A stretch of DNA of 64,000 nucleotides from Strongyloides papillosus (taxonomy: Eukaryota > Nematoda > Chromadorea > Rhabditida > Strongyloididae). The notes below the pieces were generated by a model. It did not search any database. It saw only the letters and a list, made by a program, of their open reading frames with translations, and had not been told where the DNA came from. The translations under genes and the position numbers were made by a program. Of this stretch, positions 25,301 to 37,602 are shown piece after piece. Each line of letters begins with the position of its first letter. Positions within the stretch are counted from its first letter, which is position 1. The stretch covers positions 1,054,001 to 1,118,000 of the forward strand of contig SRSI01000071.1 of the NCBI GenBank assembly GCA_005656395.1, in the 5' to 3' direction.

Positions 25301-28300
25301 ATTTTTATATAGGCGCCATAGACCCTCATACCTCTCGCTTTTAACCAAAAGTTAATTCAACTGTCTCTGGCCTTACTAGTATCTATCTATTTTTCATTCT
25401 CAATGTACATATATATATATATAATTTTTTTTATTTTACAAGCTATTGTACATTATCTTTTTTTATTTTGATCATTAACGAAGCATAAATTTGGATGAAT
25501 ATAGAAATTTAGTATTTTTTAATACCGTCCGTTTCATATTTTATCCGCTTTACTGTAACATTTAATGTTAAAAAAATTTTAATTATTGTAAATTTAACCA
25601 TTCCAGTAATTTTTTCTATCATAAAAATTGCTAGCATTCCCGATATTATAAGTTTATCTTTTAAAAAAACAACGAAAAAATTTATTTATCAAAATTATAA
25701 TCTTATTAAAAAGTAATTTTTGTTATTATTATAATATAACCTAATGTCACTCAATAATCATATTATATAGAAAATTAAACGGAAGAAATTTGACTTTGAC
25801 AATTTAATTATGATGATTATATCAAATTATTCTCTAATTAAACATTCGGAAAGTTTAATATTATAATAGATAATCTAATTTAATAAATTGCATCTGTTTT
25901 AAATTTCAAATTATTTTCCTAATAATAATATTATTATTGTTTAACTGACTTTTAAAGTTCACCAATCTATAACTTTAAAACATGTACAATATATAAAATT
26001 TTTTTTATGATAATCATATTATAATCTTAAGTTCAAATTTTTCTCAAAAGATCAATTTATAGATTTAATATAAATGACATAAAATGTTCATTGTATTTTA
26101 TCAAAAAACAATTTATTTTTGAGAAATATTTTATAACAACCATTAATCTTATGGTTTTTTTTTATCTCATTTACAATTACACTTTTTTATTCCTCTTTTA
26201 AAATAGCCTTTAATTGTCAGTTTCTTTAATATTTATTAATCTAAGATTATACAAGTATTTAATATATAATTTTTGAGTAGAAAAAATCATATACATATAT
26301 CAATTTAAACTTTAGTATTTTCAAATATACATCCTTTAAATATACTTCAAACATTTTCAAATAGATTATAACATTTATGAGTTAGTATCTGAAATATATT
26401 ATAAATTTTAAAATATTGCCTTTATATATTGTAAATTATTACAAAAAGACTACAATTGGAGTATGTAATAATAATAGTTACCATTTTATTAGTGGTAAAT
26501 AATTTTTACTCAAACCCAATTTTATATTTAAAAGTTGTTTTAACGGTTGTATTTTTATGAATAAAAGAAAAATTTTAATTTAACTCAGATGGATGGGTAG
26601 ACAAGAAAATGGTACCAGAAAAATGTTCGTATAGTTCTAATTGATAGATAGTGTTAACATTGTAATATACATTTTTTATTACTCATCATACTGATTTTAA
26701 TTTTTTTAATTTTATTTTACCATCATTTATTTTAAAAATACATCATTTTTTTATAAAAGGAAATTGTAAAAGTAACATATTAAGGATCTAATTTATATAT
26801 AGTTGAATTAATTTCTTTTTTTTTACATTCCAAAAAGTGCAAAACTTTAACATTAAAAAAAGCGTATAGTGCAAAAAGTAAATTAAAATTAATATAAATG
26901 TTAGCTTAACGTTTTCACTACTCTTTAAGATGAAAATACTTTTCGCTTTGTACAATAGTACATATAAATCCAATCATGATCATTTTGTCAATAAATAATA
27001 TACAGAACAGCTAAGCATTTTCACAATAGACATATATATTTAATTTTAATTTCTAACACATATATTTTGAGCTTTCTAAAAATATTATTGCTATTATTAT
27101 TTATTTATTAAAATTTTTATTAATAATAAAGTGAGAAATATTTTTTTAGTCATTTTATGCTATTGTTCACTTCATTATAACTTATGTAGATTAATTGGAA
27201 ATAATATTACAAGAAAATTTGAGACTATGTTTTGGATTACAATAAAATATTTAACCTTAACTTTTAAATTTACTTATAATATTATATTACTCCATCATAC
27301 TGACGATTATAATTGTACTAAATAATTTAAAACTTATAAAAGGAGTACCATAATATTAGGTTCTTAAAGACAATATTAATATTTTGTTAAAAGCTCTACT
27401 AGATAGTATGATGTAGCGTTAATTGTAACTGTCCTATAACATTACTACTCCAACAAAGTATCTTCTAAATTTTTACATAATAAGAAATAATATATATTAT
27501 AAATAATGTTAGATCACTACAATTTGGATAAATATACGTTCTTTATTTTTGGTTTAACTCTAACCATACTTTTATTAATAATGAAAAGATAGTTTAATAG
27601 TATTTATATACAAACTTTGATGCTATTGATACAAATTTTCTATTGAAATAATGATTTACAAAATTATTGAAGCATTATAAAAACTTTTCACAAAACGATT
27701 TCTTTTATTAACTTACTTAAACTTCCTCTATTTTATTAGTGTTTCTTATATAGAAAAGAGATAAGAAAAAAATTTAAATAATTCGTTTAAATGTGTAGAT
27801 TTTTTTATTATATTTTATATCATCTAAACAAACTATCAAATATAAATATATATTTATAATACGCTCAAAATTTTTTTGATGATCATCATTTGTTTTTATT
27901 TAATTTGAAAAATATTTATAGTAAATGATTTATTAAGTATATTCACTTAAATTTTTATTTTCCCTAAAATTACTTAGATGTTAACACAATATTCTTGTAT
28001 ATATAAACTATTCTTTTTATAAAAAGTTTATTCAAATACTAATTTTATAAAATAAGAATAAAACTTTCCTCATACCATCATTCTGCTATTTTTTATATTT
28101 ATACTTCTAAAACATTTAATTTAAAAATGTCTTAAAATAATAAAAAAGGTGGAATATTATAAAAAGTCATTTTGTATGGTTTAAAAACACTAGGGGCAAA
28201 AAATAAGTGCTTTATTATACCTTTTGAACAATTAAACTTTGCCATTTTACAATATAATATGTCTCATTAAAAATGGAATATTTTAAAATTATGAGATGTT

Positions 28301-28849
28301 CTTACACAATAACGGGATGGTTGTCGAAATTCTTTCTTTCTTTTATGCAAATATACCTTTATTTAAATAAGGAAACTAGAAAACATTCATTTAGTTTTGC
28401 TAATGACAAATCGAAAATAATAAGAATATAACTTTTTTCAAACATAATTTTTATTTATAAACAAAATGTTATACAAGTTATTTTTATTAATATTAAATAT
28501 ATTTATTTGAAATATTTATCTTATCCATAATCTTATTCTTTCTTTTTGACAACTAGGAAATACATATATAAATGTGACATTCGGGATATATCTATATATT
28601 TTATTTCAACTATGCCATAATATACATTAACATTCATAAATCTATTGTTTTCCTTTATTCACATATAATTTTGTTTATCTTTATTGTTTTGTGTGATTTC
28701 AGACATAGTCAATACAGTAACTGCTATGTTTTAAGATATATAACATCTGTAACAGAAGTACAAACTAAAATTTCATTTTCATATCCAGTAGTGTGTTCTT
28801 AATATTTTCAAACAGTTTATGAATATAAATAAGAAGTATAAATTAAAAA
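22331..28849. other. Long gene-less AT-rich region
   Basis: No coding gene was recognised over 6.5 kb. Dinucleotide AT runs lie at about 24551-24562 and 25408-25423. The only compositional anomaly is a GC-richer islet at about 25236-25376, listed separately. The last few hundred bases are the likely promoter of the Tweety-family gene; a TTTCAG near 28702 could be a trans-splice or leader-intron acceptor. Confidence 0.45.
25236..25376. other. GC-richer islet of unknown role
   Basis: Within an AT desert, this block holds CCCGCGC, CCGTGGCC, GGCGCC and CTCTGGCC. On the minus strand a TATATAAAAA lies next to GGCGCC, resembling a core promoter, and a 68-codon open frame overlaps it. I recognise no RNA family or protein. 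It could be a small noncoding RNA promoter, a conserved element or a relic of inserted DNA. Confidence 0.25.
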
Positions 28850-30859
28850 ATGTTTCTTTTTATTAATACAATTGCTACTTTTTTTCACAACATACCACAT
28901 ATTAATTTTGCCATGAAATATGTCAATCCAGCTTTCGATGTGGATTTTTACGGAGATTACCTTCAATGTTTGGTACTTTATGCTCTTATGATCCTAGTCC
29001 TGGCACTTTTTTTCCTTTTCATAATTGGTGTTGTCTGGATATGCGCATGTGTCACTCGCAAAAAAGAACATGGAAGAACAAGCAAAAAAGCTATGAATTT
29101 GGCAATATTATTATTCTTTATTGCTGTTGTTTGTTTTGGACTCCTTGGAACTGCATTAACTGGAAATGAACTTATTAATAGAGGTATTAGACAATCTTCC
29201 ACTGGAATGGCTAACATTAATCGTAATTTTAAACAAGCAATTAATCATGTAAGTTTTTTATTTAATTATTCTTAAAAAAATTTTCAAATTGTGTAAATAA
29301 ACAAATTATTCTTTTTTTAGGTTACAGATTTAAATTCAACTAAGTCAATTGCTTACCAAAATGTTGACAATTTAATTGCTGTTGTTCATAAAAAAATTAA
29401 TGATAAACATCTTTCTAACGATACTGTAAGTTTATTATATTATTTTTAAGGAAAAAAATATAAATAAATAATTACTATAGGAAATTGAAAGAATTGATAA
29501 GCTATTAACAAACCTCTCAGATGGCATAGAACGTATGGCTGATTTTTCAACAAAGCTTTCTGAAACACTAAAAAATGTTAAATTTTTAGAAAAAGTTAAA
29601 TTATATGGTGATAGAATTGAATTTGAAAGATGGATAATTTTTATTGTCCTCCTCATAATCATGGTTTTTGTTCTCTTCCTTGGAATTATATCATTTTGTA
29701 GAAAATCAAAAAAAGGAGCTGTCGCTTTTAGTGCAATGGGAATAATAATATTTTTATTAACATTTATCCTCTTATCAATTGTTTTCCCTGCTACAATAGC
29801 ATATACAGATTTTTGTTTAGATGGTAATGGTTATATCAACGAACACGTAACGTCAGATATGATATCAGCTTTAAATTTCTACTCAACATGTGAAAGTATT
29901 ACTAGTAACGGAGATTATCCAAGAGTTTTTGAGATAGATAAAATGGGACAAGTAATTGATAAATTACGTGATTCACAATTCAAATTGTTTACAATACTTA
30001 CTAATAACTTCCCTGAAGATGTTGACATTGAGGAAAAAGGAAAATTAATTAATATTGATTTTAGTTCTATTTTACAAAATGTCGGTAGTCTTGAGACTTC
30101 TCTTTCTTGTCATACATTCTCAACGAATGTTAGTGAATTAAGACAAGGTTTCTGTGAATATGGATTGTTTGGTTCATTTATATTATTACTAGGATTAACA
30201 TCATTATCAGTTATGCTGTGGATATTATTACTAATTATATCTAAATCATGGCATGTATTTTCAAGACTTGGAACAGATTATGTTGAAGTTGATGAAGATG
30301 ATCCGTTTTTCCCTCGTGCCAATGATAATATTCCCGTTGATATTTATGGAACTCATGTATTTAATCCACGTACAAGATTCGCCAATTCAATGTAAGTATA
30401 AAAGATAATAAATATCTTTATATTTAAATAAATTTTTAAGGGATCATGAGGAACCTAGTACAGGAACAACAACAGCAACAGGAAATGTCCCAATAGGAGG
30501 TAATGCCACAACTCCACTTCTAGATGGAACTGAGAGAGCAAATACACACTGGCAACGAAATTTAACAACGACATCAAGTCTTTTAGCATCAGCACCACCT
30601 GGAACAATTACACGAGAAAGTGCAAGGTATTGATATTTTTTCTTCCAAAGTTTTCTATTTTTTTATTTATAAAAAATATCCTTTGTTACTCTCTAAGAGA
30701 GCCAATCATCCTTCAATTGTAAAAATACACCCATTGTTTTTTCAGATTATCATTTAACAATTTTTTTCTCATTTCAGTCACATTCGAGTTACCAATTACT
30801 CTAATAATGATGCAACTTACCATCAATATGATAAATACCAAGAACAATTTGATGTTTAA
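28850..30859 (+). CDS. ttyh-1: Tweety homolog (TTYH) family membrane protein
   Basis: Predicted 560-residue multi-pass plasma-membrane protein. Exons: 28850-29248, 29321-29425, 29481-30391, 30441-30626 and 30778-30859, all in frame. The N-terminus FFHNIPHINF is the TTYH signature before the first membrane helix (about residues 40-66). A second helix follows at about 84-105, a third near 219-241 after the RW motif, a fourth near 250-275, and a fifth after the extracellular Cys-containing domain. The C-terminal tail is Thr/Pro-rich and ends YHQYDKYQEQFDV, likely cytosolic. By family, TTYH proteins were described as volume- or calcium-regulated anion channels, though structures suggest a lipid-handling role, so function is left open. 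AATAAA-like signals occur near 31105-31135. Confidence 0.9.
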
Positions 30860-33800
30860 CTTGCCTTATGATGCTGCTATACCTTTAATATTATAATCTG
30901 GTTGTACCATCGTGAAATTTTTTTGATGTATTTTGTGCATGATCTTAATGATAATTTAACTGTTAATAAGAAGAAAATATTTATGATTACTTACGACAAA
31001 TCTTTTGTTAATATGTCATGGAATTTAATTTTTTTGTCTTATGTAAGGTACATTTATATGTAATACATTTTTTTTAAGTATTTGTATTAGAAAATATATT
31101 TTACCTTATAATAATAAAAACATTTTTGAAAATAAAAAACTTTTATAGTTTGATTGTATTTTGTTTTTGGTCTCTTTAATTATCCATGTTAACGGTTTTC
31201 TTTTAATTTTTATAAAATGTAATAACCTTTTTAAGGGATTACCCTTCAACAATAAAAATTAACATTTATCTTCAAAATTTATGTTATTATTCTTTTATTT
31301 TAATTGCCATGTAATCAGGCTTCTAAATAAAATATAATACATAACAAAATTTCTTATTATATATTAAAAAATTCGATAATTTTGAATGATACTAATGTTA
31401 TTTCTTTTAATAGTGGCATTATGAATTAATTGTATATACTTTGTAATTACTTTTTCTTAGGAAACAAAAAAATTATTGTAAATAATATACCACTCTTATA
31501 GTTAAATCTTTTTATCAATATTTTTTTATCAAATAATAAATATATATTATTTTATTAATTAAACCATGCAATCTTTGATGAAAGTTTTCATAAATCTTAT
31601 TATTAATATTTTTGCTTTGAGATGTTATATTAATAACCATATGTTTGTATACATATTTTTTGTTAATTTTAATAATTACGGCGTTATAGATTTTTTTTAC
31701 ATTTACTTTTAAAATTGTTTTCATAAACTTCTATGGTCATTTGATATCATCTATCATCATTTATTTTGAATTATCATCTTTAATAAGCTAATTTTAATGT
31801 TTTAATATTTTTTATTAGTTCAATTACCATGAATATTGTTCACTTTTCTCATTACACTTTTAAATATGTATAAAAAGCAATTACTACATGTAATAAAATG
31901 TTTATTTTATTAATTTACCAAAATATCCCATTGTCTTTTCTGAAAATTTAAAATGGAAATCCATAAAGTTTTTATATCAAGTTATTTTAATAAAATTACA
32001 TAAATAAGCTTTAAAATATATTTAACAATGAAACTTGAAGAAAAAAGTAATTAATGATGTAAATTTTAGTTTAATGTAGACACATAATAAAATACTGTTT
32101 GTTATTTTATTTTTTTCCCCCATTTTAATTAATTTATAAAAGCTAAAATCAAGTATTTCTTGTAAAATTATTAATTATATTACCATCTATGAACAATTTT
32201 TGGTATTATAAATTTTTAATATTTCTTATTTTTCTTTAAAGAAATTGAATTTTATAACTTTAGGAAGATTATATGAAACATGATTTATATGCATCAAATA
32301 CTATTATAATATATGAAAGCATTTCGAGTAAAAATAAGTTATTTATAAGATGAATACTCTGAAGTTTAATTATTCTGTTTCGTGTATAATAAGGTTTGAA
32401 AACGAAACGAGTTTAATAAAGTAATTTTCTAACTCATCAAATGTCAGTAATTTGTTGTTAATCATCTTTTACATTAAAAGAAGAAAAACCATTCTAGAAA
32501 AGGAGTAAAAGGCAACTTTTATAATGCCAAACAGAAAACTTATATCACTAGACATAATTTTATAACTAACAATAGGTTTTTGAAAAAAATTATTATAACA
32601 AGTAAATTTGGGTTATTATTATTGTTTTCTTTTTATTTAAATTGTTTGTACTTTTTGATAAAACTTTCTATTATATTACATTATTTTAGTAACAAAACAG
32701 AAATAATTGTTTCTTTCATAAAAAAAATAATAAATATTATTTTTAAGACTTCTATAATTAATTATTTATATTTTCTTGAATGTATAAAAAAGATAAAAAA
32801 TCAAGATGATAAGAAAAAAATGTATTAATAAAATTTATATCTATATTATTCCTTCTTTATGATAGTTAGTAACAATTTAGCTTGCCAAATAAAGTTTATT
32901 TACTCCATGAAAGTAACTCTAAAATTACACTCGTTATACATCACCATTCAAAAAGCATTTACAACAAAAATTTTTACACAGAACTTTTTCCTAAGGCAAA
33001 AATATAATTTTAAAAAAATAGGTTTAGAAAGTTATTTGAATTTATCCTGTAATAAAAATGTTTTTCTTCTTCATCTATTTGTGTATAATAAACATGTTGG
33101 GATAAAAAAAAAGATTCTTAAATTTATATATCATGTAGATAATTTTTTTCTTTAAAAATGACATAAAAATGTGGTATAATAAATTTTCACTACTACTTTA
33201 TCTTAATGATTAGATAATAGGATAAAAAATTCTAGATACTGTATAGTAGTTGTATTAATTTTTATATTTTTATTTAACATGCCCCATACCAGGGGGTAGA
33301 TGTATTTTAAAATATTGTAAATTTAACTAAATATAGAAATTCTAATAATTTTATATCATCCATTTAAGCGATATTTTTTTTAAAAATACGTAATTATTAA
33401 TAAGATTTCTTTAAATTTTACACAGCTCCAAAAACATTAATATTTTAAGTTTATAACTTATACTTTTAAGAATATAAAAATATAAATATTTTTGAAGAAA
33501 TAATTTAATATTACATTCCATTTATGTAAGGATAGAAAGTTTATTATGTAATGATACATTAAAAGTATGAAAAGAACTAATTTTAAAGATTTTAATCTTG
33601 TAATATATCAAAAAAAAGATTTTTTTTTCTATATTGACAATATTTATCATTCAAAAAATATATTTTCCTTCCAATATATCTTATTAACTTTGTTTATAAC
33701 ATTTTAAGCGATAATTTTTGTCGATAGTATTTACCAATCACTTCAAAAGCAATTTTTATTTCCAAAAATAGTTAAATGATGTACTTTTAAAGATGATAAA

Positions 33801-36017
33801 CATTATTATAGTTTTAAATTCTACTTCATACACATCATTTTTTAATTGCCCTTTTTGTGATTTCAAAGTATAATCTTTTAAAATATGACAGAAAAAAATA
33901 GAAACATTTTGTACTAGTAATTAGTTATCTTTCACAAACATTATTTTTCGAATAAATGTCTGTCTAAAAAATATTAATATAATAAAAAATAACTATATTT
34001 TATTAATCAAAGTTTTATTTCATACCCTATAACTAAAAAATATTATGGTATTTTTTTTATATAATGTTGTTAATAAAGTTCTAAAGTAAATAATGAAAAT
34101 TTAAGTTTGAAGTTTCAGCTCATGATATGGAAATATTTTATATTTCAATGTTTTCACTTTTGGTGTTTATTTAGATTTAAAATTTTTTTTATATAAAAAA
34201 GTTTTTTTTTCTAAAATTACATTATTTAGGGAGTTTTATACATAAAAATTTATTTTTATATGTAGATACTGTTTTTATGGATAAATTATTATATTTTGTA
34301 ACATTATTAATCATAAATTGATGTTTTTTTTTATTTTTAAATATTTAATGTTTACATTTATTGCATTAAACAGAAAGATAAGGAAGATAATAAATAGTTA
34401 AAAGTATATGTTATAATTAAATATGTTTATTAAGTACTTCCGAATATTAAGATCATTTACTATCAAATACTTTAATTTTTAATAATAAAATATAAAATAA
34501 ATTATAAATATTTATTTTTCTAATAAATAAAAGAATTTTAAAATTTTTGAAATATTCTGTTATAAATATATAAATAGGAATAAAAAAAGGAACTATTTCC
34601 AGTGTACAATTCACTTACTTAAATTATACTTTTTCATTTGAATCTGGAAATTCTTAATAAATTATCGTTTAAAAGAAACTTTAAAAGTTACAATATAATC
34701 TTGTAATATATTGAAAAATTATGTATAATTTGTGTGGCATTCAAGCAAGAAATATATTTAATTTTATAAATAAACTTAATTGTCATCTAATTTTTTTTCC
34801 TATCAAAAAGGATCAAATTGAAAATTTCATTAAATTTAATTTCTTTATATATTTTTAGTTACCCTACACAACAATACTTTTCTATTATTTTACCAAATAA
34901 GATTGCTTTTTTTAATGATTTTAATAAAAACTTGCGTTAAGAAAGTTTAGGATTTTTATGTGTTCATTTTTGTAATAAGATAGCGCAACTTAAAAATTAG
35001 TTCTTATGATTTTTTTTGAAAAAGTATAGATGCATACATTATTCAAAAAATTTATAATTTCTAAATTAAAATCACTTTTATTTAAGACATTTCTTTAAAC
35101 TTTTAAAAAACAAACATGTCTATTAATATTCATCATTAAACTGCACCCAATATTTTATTCTCTATAATAATATTTACCAGCACATTATTCATTTACCATA
35201 TTGATATCTCATAGTACTTTTCCTACTTGTGAATAAATATCACTTAAGACATACATTTCTAAAAGAGTAAATATATAGAAATATCTGGAGGCATAATAAT
35301 AACTAAGTTTTGATTTTTAGGTTGTTTATTACTCATCAAAGTTACAAGATGAGTAAAATTTTTTAAAGATAAAAATGAAAAGCCTCATCTTTAATATAAC
35401 TTATCATGAATATTTCATGATTAAAATGTCTACTTTAAGTAAATTATTAAAAAGGTTCAAGTAGATAAAATTAATATAAAAAATTAAATTAGCTTATTAA
35501 ACATATATATTTAGATATATACAAAAACCTACGTCCCATTTAATAGTAATTGTCTTTTAAATATCTCTCTGCTAAAAATTAGATAAAAAAATAATTTTCT
35601 TTAAGTTTAAATTTATATTACTCTAAATTTCGTTTAAATATAATAGGCATATTAAAATCAAAAATTATATTTATATTGTATATGTTTTTCTTTTAAGTGC
35701 TAAGTGACACCTTATTAAGATTGATATCTGGTTATTATATTAAAACTTTTTATCCATTAAAAAATGTATTTTTTAATTCAATGTATTACATTTTCATTTA
35801 TCTTTATTAATTAAACCTTCGAAACAAAACTTTCTTATTCATATAAATCCATATAAATAATAAACTTAAATAATATCTATTTACATTCCATTTGACATAT
35901 ATGTATATTATTTTAGCAAAAATTTAAAAGTATATTCCCTTTTTATATACGTAAAATTTTTTATATTTATTATTTTCACTACATTTTAAAAATTTAATCT
36001 TAAAAGATTATCTATAA
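30860..36017. other. Long gene-less AT-rich region
   Basis: The first 300 bases are the likely 3' UTR of the Tweety-family gene. Open frames at 32580-32828 (no ATG start) and 32859-33155 (ATG start, 98 codons) are rich in Ile, Phe, Lys and Asn and fit chance in AT-rich DNA. Nothing else was recognised. Confidence 0.45.
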
Positions 36018-37602
36018 ATGAGGATGAAAGTAATTAATGGTACTATTGAAAATTGGTCATCTTGTTCAAATATTAATATCTCCAAAATCCATGAATATGG
36101 TTTGAAATGTATTAATAATGGAGGAATGTATTATGATATATGTAGAAATGAGTGTCTTCAAGATTTTACTAGACTAAATTTAGGAGACGGCTTACCATTG
36201 GAAACGTTAATGTACGGATCGGTAAGTTTTTTTTTAAACTATACTTCATGTGATTTTTTAACTAACCTTATAGATTTTTCCTTTTTTAATATTTATTGTT
36301 GTAATAGCAAATTTTTTAATTGCACTTGTTTTATCGCAACGACATATGATAACACCAACAAATGTGGTTTTAAGGTACATGGCAATTGCTGATTTATGTG
36401 TTGGTTTAGTATCATTTCCCTGGACATTTTTCTACTATACATTACGGTAAATAATGTTAGTAAAAAATTATAAATTTTTAAATATTTTAGATTCTTAGAA
36501 CGACCTGAAAAGGTAGATCTTTGGTGGTGTTATATGTATAAATATACTATGGATGGGTTACCACCAATTTTTCATAATAGTGCTATGTGGTTGACGGTTT
36601 TATTAGCCGGTCAAAGGTGAATAAATCATCTTACAAGAATAATATCTATATAATAATTTTTTAGATTTATTTCAATTGAATATCCAATTAGATCTCGGCA
36701 AATATGTTCAGTTAAAAATGTTAGATTATGCTCAATTGTTATTGTTGTAATAACAATAATTTGTGGACTACCCAAATTTTTTGATAGTAACGTTTCACTA
36801 TACGATGGTTGGATGTTCCATAGAAATGGTCATATATCACATATTCGAACTTGTCGTAGTGAATTTACTTTCTTAGTTAATGCACTTGGTCCAAATACTT
36901 ACTTTAATCTCTATTTTTGGACACGTATTATTATTTTTATTCTTATTCCAAGTATACTATTAACATTCCTTAATCTTAGTTTAATACGTGGAATTCGTAA
37001 AGCTGAAAAAAGAAAAGAAAGATTACTAAAAGAAAAGAGAGCACGTGAAGCTGAAAAACAACGTGATAGTAATTCAACATCTTTAATGCTTGTTATAATC
37101 GCTAGTATTTTTCTAATAGTTAATTTGCCACAAGCAATTTTTATAAGTATAGTTTGCTTTTGTAATACATTTGAGATTGATCTTCAGTTGATGAGTAATG
37201 ATACAGGAATTATTTTTAAACTTTTAAGTAACATGATGGTTATGGTAAGTAGAAAGATTAAATATATAACTTAAATAATAAAAAATCCCATTTTTATAGG
37301 CTACATATCCAATTAATTTTGGTATTTATTGTTTTATGTCCAGTGCATTCCGTCAATCATTTAAAGCATTATTATGCTCAAAAAATTGGAAAGCATCACT
37401 TCTTAACAAAAGTAGTTCAAAAGCAAGACTTTTTTCAACAATTAACTCAAATCACACAGAATCAACAATTGGAAAGATGATTTCACCATCAGTTTTGATG
37501 GAGAATTGTGAGGAAGAAATGAAGGTAACTGAAATATTAGTGAAATCTAAAAACGATTCATTGCCAGATGATAATCGTTGTATGGATACAATTTATTTAT
37601 AA
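36018..37602 (+). CDS. Neuropeptide GPCR, sex-peptide/myoinhibitory-peptide receptor-like
   Basis: Predicted 461-residue seven-transmembrane receptor. Exons: 36018-36221, 36274-36446, 36491-36616, 36665-37244 and 37300-37602, all closing in frame. The extracellular N-terminus has N-glycosylation sequons (NGT, NIS) and several Cys. TM2 carries YMAIADLCVGL. TM3 reads PPIFHNSAMWLTVLLAGQR, so the usual D/ERY is replaced by GQR. The long basic third intracellular loop precedes TM6; TM7 ends YPINFGIYCFMS in place of NPxxY, followed by FRQSFK. The IFH...WLT...QR and YPINF signatures are those I associate with sex-peptide receptor relatives (nematode SPRR or DMSR-like). The subfamily is inferred; GPCR identity is firm. 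No clear trans-splice acceptor lies before the ATG, so an upstream exon cannot be excluded. Confidence 0.85.

Noticed and set aside
32859..33155. 98-codon plus-strand frame with an ATG
   Set aside because: One frame of this length is expected by chance in 64 kb of such AT-rich DNA, and nothing in it is recognisable.
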